Assembly (NCBI GenBank): GCA_945643635.1
Contig: CALZFC010000080.1
Coordinates: 799,501 to 863,500 of the forward strand
Length of the DNA stretch: 64,000 nucleotides
DNA from: Allodiplogaster sudhausi
Lineage: Eukaryota > Nematoda > Chromadorea > Rhabditida > Diplogasteridae
Direction: 5' to 3'
Shown piece by piece: positions 37,557-46,679 of this stretch. Under the pieces are notes generated by a model. That model did not search any database, was not told where the DNA came from, and saw only the letters and a list, made by a program, of their open reading frames with translations. The translations under genes and the position numbers were made by a program. How positions within the stretch are numbered: position 1 is the first letter of the stretch; every line of letters begins with the position of its first letter.

Positions 37557-39674
37557 TCAAAGACGACGCCAGGCCGCTGAGAGAGCTGTAAAAAAATTGA
37601 ATTATTTATCAATGTTCACAACTTCATAAAGAGAAAATGACAATTGTTTATTGCATTTTATAATAATGGGAAAAGACGCACTTCGCTTTCCGCGCGCGGC
37701 GTGGAAGTTGAAGGCGCGCTTGTGAGCGAAGCCGGGACGGCCGACTTTTCGTTGATCTTCCGATTCTTCTTCTTGGAGTGCTTGACGCAGCACGGGTCGA
37801 GAGGCGATAAATCTCTGGAGGAACAAGCATAATTACATCTATTCAGACATACTCATAGTATGTGTTTTTGTTTACCACACCATGGACATAAGTTAAATTG
37901 CCCAACTGCACTTTGTGTTTGCTTCGTCTCATTCTCAATTCCTCGGTCATTCTGAACGTATTCATTTTTCCTCCTCCTCTCCGCTGCATTGTCTAGTCTT
38001 GACTAATTTCATGGCCACCCACTGAGCTCGATCATTTGACTTCTGCAATGCAGAGAGCAAGCAGCGTTTATCCACGGCTTGCAAAACGTCTCTACATCGG
38101 ATGGAGAGTCCTTCCAAATGTCAGGATGCAAAACTGTAGTTTTGCTACTGTCTGGACAAATATTACAGCCGATGACGTGACAATGAAAATTATGTTTGAG
38201 ATGGAGAATCAAATTTGCAATATTCTCTTGAAACCGCTTCGTTAGATACGTTTCTCATGATATCAACTTACCTTGTATCCTTGGAATGTCAGCTCGAGTG
38301 TGGACGTAAATGAGGAGATTAGCATTTGCCACGGGCATTCAGATGGAATATGTCATGAGCGCACACTTTCCTGGATTGAACGAGGAAGTCTAATGCATGC
38401 GGGTGCTCTCTATTAGTGGAATGGGAAGAGTGGGACACGTTCTTTCTCCATCATTGAGAAGATTTGAGAAGATGGCACGAATTCTATTAATATTAGATGC
38501 TCTCGCAAGTTGCAAGGATTTATCAATTTGCACGGAGAAATGTGGACTCTGGGACCCACAGAACGGTTCTATGCATTCTGGCATAAAACATGCAGCATGG
38601 AGTTTTTTGACTCATCTTTTGATATATGTTTACCAAAATGTGGAATTCCTTTTGCAAGGATATGCAATTTTTTAATATGTCACCTCGGAGTGAGTGCATC
38701 AAAATATGAATATATATTTGAAATCATTAATTGGTGTTGGTTTTAGCCGTACTACATATGCATTTGGCAGTGATCTACATTTGCTGCTGCAATTATGTGC
38801 TTAGGCATATGAGCGGAGCTGCGGGGGAGGACAAGCAGACGTCAGATGCAGCACAGACAAGAGAGAAGTGGGGAAGAGGACGGGGGCGGGTGGAAAGGAG
38901 ACATGTCAACGATGTTGTAGTAGTTCTTTCAACTACATACCAACGTACGTAAGACATGAGACAAGGTGTCACGACCTTCACGGGAAGTCTCTGGCGCAGT
39001 TCTCCTGCTCAGTTTATGGCTTATGCTCTATTGTATCACGTCCAAGTCTCGCGGAATGATTTTTCGCACTATTTTTGTATGATGAAACTTCAAGTTCTTT
39101 TGATATAATATAAGCGGATTAAGTGAGACAGAAGGAGGCGTTTAAATTCTGCAGGGATTTAAACGCCTCGTTCAGTAGACAATCCTTTGTTGGCGCATTC
39201 TGAGTAGCGGGTATTCATAGCGTTTGCTGCGGTTGGCTTGCTTCATGCGAGAAAATGAGCTCAAAATGTTTATGTTAGGATACTTCTAAATCCGGATATG
39301 ATTGAGCTTCTGACCAACTCATTTCTTGTCTATGTCAAGTTTATCTACATACTTACATAGATGTCATCTATCCACCTCTGATCTCATATTGAATTTTTTA
39401 AGATGCGTTTGTGCATATTTATCAAGCAAATGAACTGTGTCGGTGGAAGTATATGATGTGTGCTATAAAGAGCCTACAATTCCCATGGAAAGCTCACCTC
39501 AAGTGCCGCGCCGTTAGCGACTGCAAGAATTTGGTCGTTGCTGAAGCGGCGGACGCCAGAGGGCGCGAGGAAGAATGGAGAAGGCACAGCAGCCGTTAAC
39601 GAAAGAATGAGAAGCAGGCAGAGGAAACGAATGACGACGCTCGAGAAACAGAAGGAAGCTGTCGAGGAGGACAT
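37557..39674 (-). CDS. Neuropeptide precursor 2 (AFNFHAAR-amide)
   Basis: Three exons in agreeing phase: 39674 down to 39498 (59 codons, ends at GTGAGC), 37814 to 37682 (acceptor CCTCCAG, donor GTGCGT), 37585 to 37557 (acceptor TTTTTTTACAG). The product is about 112 residues. The N-terminus holds a signal peptide (SSVVIRFLCLLLILSLTAA). Exon 2 encodes AHKR, AFNFHAARG, KR, so the predicted peptide is AFNFHAAR-amide. The tail is TLSAAWRRL and stop. A CCTTTCAG acceptor lies 6 nt before the ATG, as for spliced-leader trans-splicing or a leader intron. Only the peptide, its flanking sites, the signal peptide and the intron position are shared with precursor 1, the usual pattern in neuropeptide paralogues. 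An extra exon within the 1.7-kb first intron cannot be excluded. Confidence 0.75.
37815..39497. other. Large intron of neuropeptide precursor 2, with an orphan exon-like segment
   Basis: On the minus strand at about 38342-38274 a frame reads SECPWQMLISSFTSTLELTF and reaches a strong donor (AAG then GTAAGT). No acceptor with a fitting phase was found upstream, so it may be an exon of a nested or decayed gene. A hairpin lies at 39135-39169. Nothing else is evident. Confidence 0.3.
39135..39169. repeat. 13-bp perfect inverted repeat
   Basis: GAGGCGTTTAAAT and its exact reverse complement are separated by 9 nt. It lies in the large intron of neuropeptide precursor 2. Confidence 0.9.
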
Positions 39675-40573
39675 CTTAGGCTGAAAGGATTAATAAGAGT
39701 TTAATTTGAAAACCATACAATTTTTATTTTTACCATGCATACATACATACATACAGCTTTAGATATCCATGAGAAATACCCGCGAACTCATAGGAAAAAC
39801 AATTGAAGGACTTTTAACAGCTGAAACGAAAAAGATAATCATGCATAAATTACATCGGCAGCAATCGCAGATGCGCAGGCGGCTTTGTGAATGAAAGGAA
39901 GCACGAAGGGGGAAGGGGGGAGGAGGAACTGGCATGCGAAAGGGGCGTGGCTTATGTTGTAGTGGCAAGAACGAAGGCAAGAAAAGTAGAGCGGAAGTAT
40001 ATGTATATACATAGAAGAAAAATTATCCGAAGGAGAACAATGCGACCAAAGTAGAAGCAAAGTAGGCAAGATGATTCTTTCTAAATCGGTTTCTTTCAAG
40101 CACTAATACTTACTTGGAAGGCATTCGTCTCTTCTCTCCCTCTGTTCAAACTTTCACGAACACTGCTGGTAACTGTTCGACCAATGCATTTATAAGCTCT
40201 TTTACCAGTCATTGTTTGGCGGCAAACGCGCTCACGGTATTTGGGTTTCGGCTTGGGCACTTAGTTAGTATGGCACTACCTTTATATTAGAACCAAAGAT
40301 GTAGGGATTCGATGAATAGGGTAACTAAATAAAACAAATAACAAATTCGAGTCTTCAAGCCTAAGCCCGTGTATCTGGTGCTGCCTGACGCTTCTCTCCT
40401 CGCAATTTCCGAGAGATTCAAGGGCAAGTTTCGTTCAGTGCCGTTGCAGCTGACTTCGCGTACTGAAAAGTTGTGTGTTTGATAGACAATTCACTCTTCT
40501 TTTGAGATAAAAAAAAATGAGAAAATTATTACTGAGTCAAAAGAAGCATGAAGCCGAAAGCGCAGATTTTTAG
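39675..40573. other. Upstream region of neuropeptide precursor 2
   Basis: AT-rich unique sequence with a CATACATACATA run near 39740. No reading frame with coding character was seen. It should include the divergent upstream regions of the neuropeptide gene and the small plus-strand frame at 40574. Confidence 0.4.
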
Positions 40574-40735
40574 ATGGACCTTCTTGACATTTCCGGGCCG
40601 AAGGCTTCAGAGGATGAGGCTGAGATTGCGACGGGAAGGGAAGCCATGGCGGATGAAAAAAAACAAATGCGAAAAAAAACACGAAGAATTTTGCTTCGAC
40701 AACGAGACCATCTTTTACCGTTTGGCTCGTCGTAA
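40574..40735 (+). CDS. Possible 53-residue charged protein
   Basis: An ATG directly after an ATTTTTAG acceptor opens a frame of 53 codons. It has an acidic first half (MDLLDISGPKASEDEAEIAT) and a basic second half (KKQMRKKTRRILLRQRD), and ends LLPFGSS and TAA. The acceptor touching the ATG suits trans-splicing. No family is recognised. The alternative is a first exon of a longer gene, or chance. Confidence 0.4.
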   Translation: MDLLDISGPKASEDEAEIATGREAMADEKKQMRKKTRRILLRQRDHLLPFGSS

Positions 40736-40769
40736 ATTATGAAGTGCTAAACGTTCATCTTCCTTGTTG

Positions 40770-40990
40770 TGCAAATGTCACTGAACAGTTAGCAGGTGGA
40801 TTTAATTATCTGTTTACTGCGACTTAGCCAGTTCTTCTGACTGTGTTAGAACATTTCACATTCGGATCGAGTTGGTTCGTCTCAAAATGGCCTCTTTGCA
40901 TTCTCTCCTGAACTCAACCGCCCTCCTCAAGGTGCCATCTCCATCTCAATCTCCTTCTCCTCCTCTTTAGTAGCTGTATTTCATGTATAC
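40770..40990 (+). repeat. Left arm of ~220-bp inverted repeat flanking the kelch locus
   Basis: This segment recurs in reverse orientation at 50225-50451 with only scattered substitutions and a few small indels (about 90-95% identity by eye). Both arms include a start codon followed by the same short frame (MASLHSLLNSTALL, then K or R, VPSPS). Homology continues more weakly into the adjoining pyrimidine-rich stretch. Confidence 0.9.
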
Positions 40991-40994
40991 CTCT

Positions 40995-41445
40995 CTCTCC
41001 CTCTCTTTCCTTCTCTCGCTCGCTCTTTTCTCTGTCTATCATTCTCTATCTTCGCTTTCTCTTATCTTTATCTTCTCTCTCTCTATTTCTCTCTAGAATA
41101 TGTATCTCTCTCCTTTCTCGTTATTTTCACTCTTTCTTCTCTTTATCTTTTCTCTCTCTTCTCTATCTCTTCTCTCGCTCTCTTTCCCTCTCTCTCTCGC
41201 TCTTTTCTCTCCATATCTCCCTTTATCTTCGCTTCCCCTTATTTTTATCTTCTCTCTCTATGTCTCGTTTCTATATCTTCTCTCTCCCTTCTCTTGATAT
41301 TCGCTCTATCTTCTCTCTATCTTCTCTCTCTTCTCTCTACTTTCTCTCTCTCTCTCTATCTTATCTCTCTCTTCTCTCTACCTTCCCTCTGTTTTTCTTC
41401 TCTCTCTTCTCTCTTCTCTCTGTCCCTCTCTCTTTCCTATGTAAC
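40995..41445. repeat. Long CT-rich low-complexity tract
   Basis: About 450 bp of TCTCTCT with TTATCTT and CCTT interruptions, ending shortly before the ATG of the kelch gene. Frames across it give Ser/Leu/Phe-rich translations and are not genes. Confidence 0.9.
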
Positions 41446-41461
41446 TGATTGAAGCTTCCAG

Positions 41462-41869
41462 ATGACAGAGCCTCGTTGTCACAATGACCCCGTAGCGCAA
41501 GCCATCACGCGCATCGTTGCGGGTCTGTCGTTCTTTTTTCTCTTGCTTTCTCTCATTTGTTGGGTCCAACGAAAACTTTTTCTTTCCATCTCTCTCTCTA
41601 TCTCTCAACTAAATATAATTTCGAAGATCTGGGCTTGCCTTACTCGTTTCTCGTCTACGGAAACATCGCCTTGCTAAGCTTCTCTGGTTCGCAGGTGTTT
41701 GTCGACCTCGTCTCTGCTCGGTTTGTCTGTATTATTTCTTTATTTAGTTAAGAACTATACTGCATATATTGTTTGATTATTTTAGAAAGTGATTCTTTTG
41801 TTAAATTTCATTATTTTTTTCCCAGGCGGATGAACTTCAAATTCAGCCACTTTGACGCCATGGCCATTA
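41462..41869 (+). CDS. BACK/kelch-type gene, 5' part (exons 1-3a), cut by transposon
   Basis: Exon 1 (41462-41522) starts MTEPRCHNDPVAQAITRIVA right after a CTTCCAG acceptor. Exon 2 (41627-41720) reads DLGLPYSFLVYGNIALLSFS then GSQVFVDLVSA. Exon 3 starts at 41826 (MNFKFSHFDAMAI) and runs without a splice site into the inverted end of the element at 41870, where a stop appears after seven foreign residues (THKKECS). Leaving out the element with one TA restores the frame into the sequence at 46847 (RELALINHYICERAV). The combined segment resembles the BACK domain found between BTB and kelch domains of KLHL proteins. No BTB domain was found upstream. Confidence 0.65.
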
Positions 41870-41996
41870 CACACAAAAAAGAATGTTCGTAACATTCAAT
41901 TCTCGGGTTGAATGTTTTTTTTGATGTCCTGCTGAGAAGGACATTCAAACCGACCCGAGCAGGACATTCCCCCCTGGCAGCGCTCCTGGCGCTTCT

Positions 41997-42104
41997 GGCG
42001 CGGAATGTCCTGCTGACCTCGGTTGGAATCTCCTGCTGACCTCGGTTGGAATGTCCTGCTGAGCAGCACATTGTCGCACTCGGTTGGAATGTCCTGTTGA
42101 CAGT
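41997..42104 (+). repeat. Subterminal repeats of the element
   Basis: Four copies of a module around CGGTTGGAATGTCCTGCTGA follow one another, one with ATCTCC and one with CTGTTGA. Related GAATGTCCTGCTCAG modules lie near the opposite end (46684-46824). Such repeats are typical transposase-binding subterminal arrays. Confidence 0.8.
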
Positions 42105-42110
42105 GAAGTA

Positions 42111-42172
42111 GCGATCACGTCCGATCTGGCAAGTTAAGCAACGTCGAGCAGCGACACTTGGAGGTTCAAACC
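42111..42172 (+). pseudogene. 5S-rRNA-like fragment inside the element
   Basis: GCGATCACGT is followed by CCGATCTGGCAAGTTAAGCA, ACGTCGAG, and after a short gap ACTTGG. The AAGTTAAGCAACGTCG core is the box A internal promoter of 5S rRNA genes, and CTGGCA before it is how I remember nematode 5S. The 5' third and 3' third of a 5S gene are missing. The next bases GGTTCAAACCC match a tRNA B box, so this may be a pol III promoter module of a SINE-like sequence. Confidence 0.65.
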
Positions 42173-42302
42173 CACATGTGGTCAATGTTTTGCATAGAGA
42201 CAGAGTGGAGAGAGAGAGAGGAAAAGAGAGTTTTATATGTATATTCGGTCTCTTTGTAGTGTTCACATAAAAAGTGAGAGAGCTGTCATGGTAATGAAAC
42301 TG

Positions 42303-42365
42303 TTATTAGAATGAGAGAGAGAGAGAGACAGAGAGAGAGAGAAAGAGAAAGACAGAGACGGACAG
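42303..42365. repeat. GA-rich tract
   Basis: Interrupted GAGA/GACA run inside the element. Confidence 0.9.
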
Positions 42366-42644
42366 AGACAAAGACAACGAGACCACTTATACTATCCCAA
42401 TGCCACAAATGTCTGTCTGCACGAAAGTCTAACATTTGTTGTCTGAATGTCTGACTCCTGGTTGCCTACGTGCACTTCTAGAGACAACAAAAGCATGCAA
42501 CAAAATGTTAGGCCGGCTGTTCGCGCTGCTTCCCCTCGACCGCAACGCGTACAGCTTCCCCGCCAGTGCTCGCTCCGTACACGTTTATGGTCTTTCGTTT
42601 ACATGTGCATCCAGAGACAAATTAGATATATCTCTCCCTCTTTG

Positions 42645-42750
42645 TCTCTCTCTCTCTCTCTCTCTCTGTCTCTGTGTGTGTATGTCTGTCTCTCTCTCTC
42701 TCTCTCTCTGTCTCTGTGTCTGTCTGTCTCTCTCTCTCTCACTCTCTCAT
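42645..42750. repeat. CT/GT-rich tract
   Basis: TCTCTCTC runs with TGTCTGTGTG interruptions inside the element. Confidence 0.9.
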
Positions 42751-42751
42751 T

Positions 42752-42861
42752 CTAATAGCTGCTAATCGATAGCAAAGACGACTGCAGTTTCATCTCTAAC
42801 ACTCTCTTCATTCTTATTAATAATAGCAAATCCATCCTTGGTATCGATTCGCAGCTATTAG
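42752..42861. repeat. 20-bp inverted repeat with 70-nt spacer
   Basis: CTAATAGCTGCTAATCGATA at 42752 and its reverse complement with one mismatch at 42842. It lies inside the element, and the spacer contains a second ATAGCAAA. Confidence 0.85.
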
Positions 42862-43016
42862 ATTGAAGAGAGCCGAAACATATAGAGTATGTACACCCTC
42901 CGGCAGGACTAACAGGCAGCAAATTCATTCCTGTTTTAAACAACCGAACAGACACTATCGGATAACAATAGCATAACAAATACGGTGCGAGAGAGAGTAG
43001 TAAGGGTAGTCCGGGG

Positions 43017-43137
43017 AACTCAACGAACTCGGACTCTCCATCTGTGCCAAGTTGGCTAAGAGCCAAAAGGTTTTTTCGAGAGTTTTACTGCTCAACGTGA
43101 CTTATGTTGCTTATGTTGCGTCTCTCTCTATCTTACC
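43017..43137 (-). repeat. Inner inverted repeat of the element, left copy
   Basis: The reverse complement of this ~120-bp stretch (with GCCAAAAGG, TTTTTTCGAGAGTTTTACTG and CTCAACGT) matches 46021-46132 closely, apart from a 10-bp insertion and a few changes. Confidence 0.85.
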
Positions 43138-43141
43138 TGTG

Positions 43142-43143
<2 letters not shown>

Positions 43144-43194
<51 letters not shown>

Positions 43195-43290
43195 AGAGAG
43201 AGAGAGGAGAGAGGGAGAGAGAGGAAAGGGAGAGAGGGAAAGAAACAAGAATGAAAGAAAGAAAGAGGGAGAGAACAGGAGAAAGCATGT
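43144..43290. repeat. GA-rich microsatellite
   Basis: Starts with about 22 GA dinucleotides, then degenerates into GGAGAGAGGGA and AAAGAAAGA. Confidence 0.95.
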
Positions 43291-43328
43291 ACAACTCAAT
43301 TAATCTTTTTGGCACGCTGCCAAAATTT

Positions 43329-43862
43329 GTAAGTTTTGTGTATCTTTTGCTGTGAACACTATAAAGAGACCTCTCTCTCTCTATGTCATGACATTCTGCC
43401 CAGAAAGGCGGTTCTAATGAGGTACAGAGAGATGTGTAAAGGTCACGTTGAGCGTTGTTCTTACACTTACAAGTTTGCGCACAAGAGCGAGGAACACCGC
43501 CAACTCCTGACATTCACTTATAAAGAGAAAGAGAGAGAGAATAGAGAGAGAGAGAGAGACAGTCAGACAGACAGAGAGAAGGAGAGAGAGAGAAGGAGAG
43601 AGGGAGCGAAACACCGATATTGAGAGAGAGAGATTGATAATTGAGCGCAGAAAAGACTGTCTGTGAGATCTGTGAGTTTTTGTGTTTCTATTGCTGTGAA
43701 CGCTATAAAGAGACGGAAAGGTGACTCTCTCTATGTCATTAGATTCTACACAGAAAGGCAGTTCTAATGAGGTACAGAGAGATGCGGATAAGTAACGTTG
43801 AGCGTTTTGATTACACTTACAAGTTTGCGCACAGAGCGAGGCACACGGCCAACTCCTGACAT
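43329..43862 (+). repeat. Diverged direct repeat, two copies
   Basis: Copies at 43329-43512 and 43671-43862 share GCTGTGAAC, CTATAAAGAGAC, TTCTAATGAGGTACAGAGAG, TTACACTTACAAGTTTGCGC and CAACTCCTGACAT, with substitutions and small indels (roughly 80-85% identity by eye). A GA tract lies between them. Confidence 0.85.
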
Positions 43863-44421
43863 CATGAACAGTGTTCACGGCGGGTCAAGGCGGACATTGG
43901 AGATTTTTTAGTGTTACCGTACGAATTATGAGAAAAACGCGGTTACGGTACCAAGCTGCACTAATAAAGAGTTGTCATGCGTGTAATAAGCAGTCTTGAT
44001 ATTTTCTTTTAATTGGTTCTTTCGATATAGTTGCTATAAACGGAAAATATTTTTATTGTAACCGGCCGGCAGCAACGTGCAGGCTACCGACGTCGGACGT
44101 CCTACTACCGACGTCCGATGAAGCATGCGAGCAATCTCCACTTCTTTGTCAGATTAGATCAGTAATTTTAACATATTAGCTTTGTAATCTCGTGTGTGCT
44201 GGTTGCTTGTGGTTTATTTCCAGCTCCATCATCTACGTTGTTCTCTGGCGACTGAAGTTTCGAGGCTCATGATGGAACAATCAGAACGGTGAGCTTGGAT
44301 AATTTTCCTCCTTATTTGTCTTTCCTTTGCTCTGTTAAATGCGCGCTTCTTTATTCTTAATTCATATCTCTTTAATTGTGGCCCTAAAGAGGGCCGTTGG
44401 GTTCTGGGTTTAGAAATAGTC

Positions 44422-44709
44422 CTAGTCGTAGAAATAGAGGGTTGCAGCCTCGACACTGAAGTGATTGGCAATTGCTCGCCACCGTCTCTCCTTGCTTCTG
44501 ATGCAGGCGTACTGCCGATCATATTTCTTAAAAGCAGCGTGTAGAGACTCAATTCCCTGCTCACTCATAGCCCCCCAGCTACCATATTGGGACATGAAGG
44601 GGACCACGTGCTCAAGAAGCAAGTGCATCTTGGGAGTTCGCGAGATTGTGCCATTCTCCAGCTTTGCACAGACATTCTCAAATCTAGTCAAGATGAATTG
44701 GAGTGAATC
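44422..44709 (-). pseudogene. Transposon-type protein fragment (HVVPF..SEQGIESLH)
   Basis: On the minus strand a 95-codon open frame reads DSLQFILTRFENVCAKLENG, then PKMHLLLEHVVPF, YGSWGAMSEQGIESLHAAF and YACIRSKERRW, and stops after YFYD. I recall this signature (P-K-x-H-x-L, HVVPF, SEQGxESxH) from uncharacterised, probably transposon-derived proteins common in nematodes and some other animals. A TAA lies immediately upstream and no start is visible, so this is a fragment. An overlapping frame continues downstream as a basic stretch (RIKKRAFNRAKERQIRRK) to a stop at 44229, which may be its frameshifted C-terminus. Confidence 0.6.
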
Positions 44710-45020
44710 TTATTAAAAACACAACCGGATGAATACTGCACGAGATCGGAACGACGAGATAACAAAACAACGACGGCGCGTAATTGGGAGAAAAAGGGAG
44801 AGTGTGAATTGAACAGCAAAAGGGCTCAGGCACCTGTGAAAGAGGGAGTGAAAGAAAGTGAGCGTATTTGAGAGAGAGGGGACGGGAGCAGACAAAAAAA
44901 GGTGGACATGGATTCTTTCAAGAACGATAAAGAGAGAGAAAGAGAGAGAGGGCCGAGTCGCGAGTGAGTGATAAAGAGAGAGAAAAAGAGAAAGAGAGAG
45001 AGAAAGAAAGAGGGGACGCA

Positions 45021-45649
45021 TCAGTTGGTCTCCTTCTGGTTGTCGCTCTGGGCATTCAACGACTCCGCCGCCTTCTCCGTAGCCTTCTCCACCTCGTCCC
45101 TCAGAGTCTTCACATTCTGACGGAGCTCCTCCTTCTCCTCCTTCATTTCCTTCTTATCCTTCTTTAGGTCAGCCACGTCCTGCTTAAGCGCCTCCTTCAG
45201 CTTCACGAGCTCGTCTCGTTCCGTCTTCATCCTCTTCACAGCTGACTTCAGCTGTAAGGAATTAAATGACGCTAACATGTTAATCGAGTAAAACACAATC
45301 GAGTAAAGAACCTCATTTATCTGGCCCTCCAAACGGTCTCGCTCTTCCTTCGCTCTACGAGCACGTCCATCCTCCCTCTCAGCTCTATGCCAGGCCGACT
45401 CCGCGCGAGGATTCGCATTTCTAACAATAAGGAAATGTGTGTTTTTCAAGAGAAAAACCAACGACCACACTCATTTCAAACCTGTGTCATTTCAAACCTG
45501 TTGTTGTTGTTGTTGCTGCGTCCTCTGCCTCCTCCACGGATGTATCCGCCGCCACCATAAGTCGGCTGCACTGGCTGCTGCAGCACCGGCTGCTGAATCA
45601 CCGGCTGCTGCAGCAGAGGCGGAAGCTGTCCATACGGAAACCCGAACAT
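45021..45649 (-). CDS. 163-residue Pro/Gln-RGG coiled-coil protein inside the element
   Basis: Exons run 45649-45498, 45420-45312 and 45251-45021, with agreeing phases and donors GTTTGA and GTTCTT. The start lies 4 nt after TTTTTTTCAG, a trans-splice-like site. Residues 1-30 are Pro/Gln-rich with a repeated QQPV motif. Residues 31-51 are Gly/Arg/Asn-rich (YIRGGGRGRS, then five Asn). From about residue 57 to 150 there is a charged coiled coil (ERDELVKLKEALKQDVADLK and so on), ending DNQKETN. It reads as an intact gene. It may be element cargo, an accessory transposition protein or a captured host gene. Intron 1 begins with two CAG/GTTTGA donors 16 nt apart; use of the second would shift the frame. 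Confidence 0.75.
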
Positions 45650-46020
45650 CTGACTGAAAAAAATAAACACGCCTTAGGGAAAATTAACACTAATCAATGC
45701 AAGAACAAACAAAAAAACATCTCAGCGTCTTTAATTTCGATATTACCGAAGTTTCCCACACTTTTGTTTTTAAAATGCAGTGTTCTCGACAAGAATTATA
45801 CCGTACTTTTTAAAAACTACGTACTCTTCACAAGAAGTTGTTCGTACGGTAGCGTCCTTGCAATTTTTTTTGGCAAGCTTCCAAGTTTCTCTAATGTCCG
45901 CATTTCTAAAGGCCTAACCCACCGTGTGTTCACATATTTGATATATACGGATGAGGTCCAGAACTACTTTTACACAACATTAAATAGCTCAAAAGAACCG
46001 CCTTTTTCTGTAGTAAAATG

Positions 46021-46132
46021 TAGGATAGAGAGAGACGCAACATAAGATACGTTGAGCAGTAAAACTCTCGAAAAAAACCTTTTGGCTCTAAGCAAAATTA
46101 TCACAGATGGAGAGACCGAGTTCGTAGAGTTT
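46021..46132 (+). repeat. Inner inverted repeat of the element, right copy
   Basis: Matches the reverse complement of 43017-43137, including GTTGAGCAGTAAAACTCTCG and CCTTTTGGCTCT. Together with the 20-bp ends it suggests long, interrupted terminal inverted repeats. Confidence 0.85.
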
Positions 46133-46544
46133 TCTCTCTCTCTCTCCCTTTCTCTCTCTCTTTTACTCTGTCTCTTTCCTTTTTCTGTCTCTCTCTCTCT
46201 CCATTCTTTTCTCAACGTTCTCTATGGGCGCCGCCCTTTTCTTCTGGATAAGTTCTTCAACATTCAGATCGCGGGGCGGGTAGTGTGGTGGTAGTGGTTT
46301 GGGTGCGGGGTGCGCGGGGTGGTGGTTCGGGTACGGGCGGTCAGTTCCAATTCCAGATACAACGACGACGGCACCAACACGACTCTACAAACCAGGTTAG
46401 CCAGTTTTTCAACTTTTGCAGCTTTTGTTCTCACGTTTTACCTACAGTTTAAACTGTTTTATAGCGAAAACGACAATAATAGCTGCAAAAGACGATTAAC
46501 TGGCTAGTTTGTGGGCCGTGTTTGAGATTCCTGATAGCAAAGAG

Positions 46545-46583
46545 GGAGAGAGAGAGTGAGAGAGAAAAAGAGAGAGAAGAGAA

Positions 46584-46622
<39 letters not shown>
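46545..46622. repeat. GA-rich microsatellite
   Basis: GAGA run with a few A insertions near the right end of the element. Confidence 0.95.
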
Positions 46623-46623
<1 letters not shown>

Positions 46624-46679
46624 ACGCAAACAGAATGATGGGGAGGCGCTCCTCCCCCCCCTATGCTCGCGAGAAGCGA

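Noticed and set aside
40994..41448. Ser/Leu-rich frames over CT/GA tracts, here and at 21.9, 26.3, 32.3, 42.6, 43.2, 46.1 and 50.1 kb
   Set aside because: They are translations of dinucleotide repeats and carry no coding signal.
42160..42180. tRNA gene suggested by the B box GGTTCAAACCC
   Set aside because: No acceptor stem, D arm or anticodon arm can be formed around it; it is kept only as a possible pol III promoter module.
44422..45649. Treating the coiled-coil frame and the SEQGIESLH frame as one continuous transposase gene
   Set aside because: The coiled-coil protein has its own stop at 45021, 300 bp before the second frame, and no splice sites connect them in phase.
46262..46396. Gly-rich frame ending in a possible donor at 46396 as an upstream exon of the kelch gene
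   Set aside because: Its phase would fit, but it has an in-frame stop just upstream and no polypyrimidine acceptor. The exon ending at 46894 fits better and continues the BACK-like sequence.
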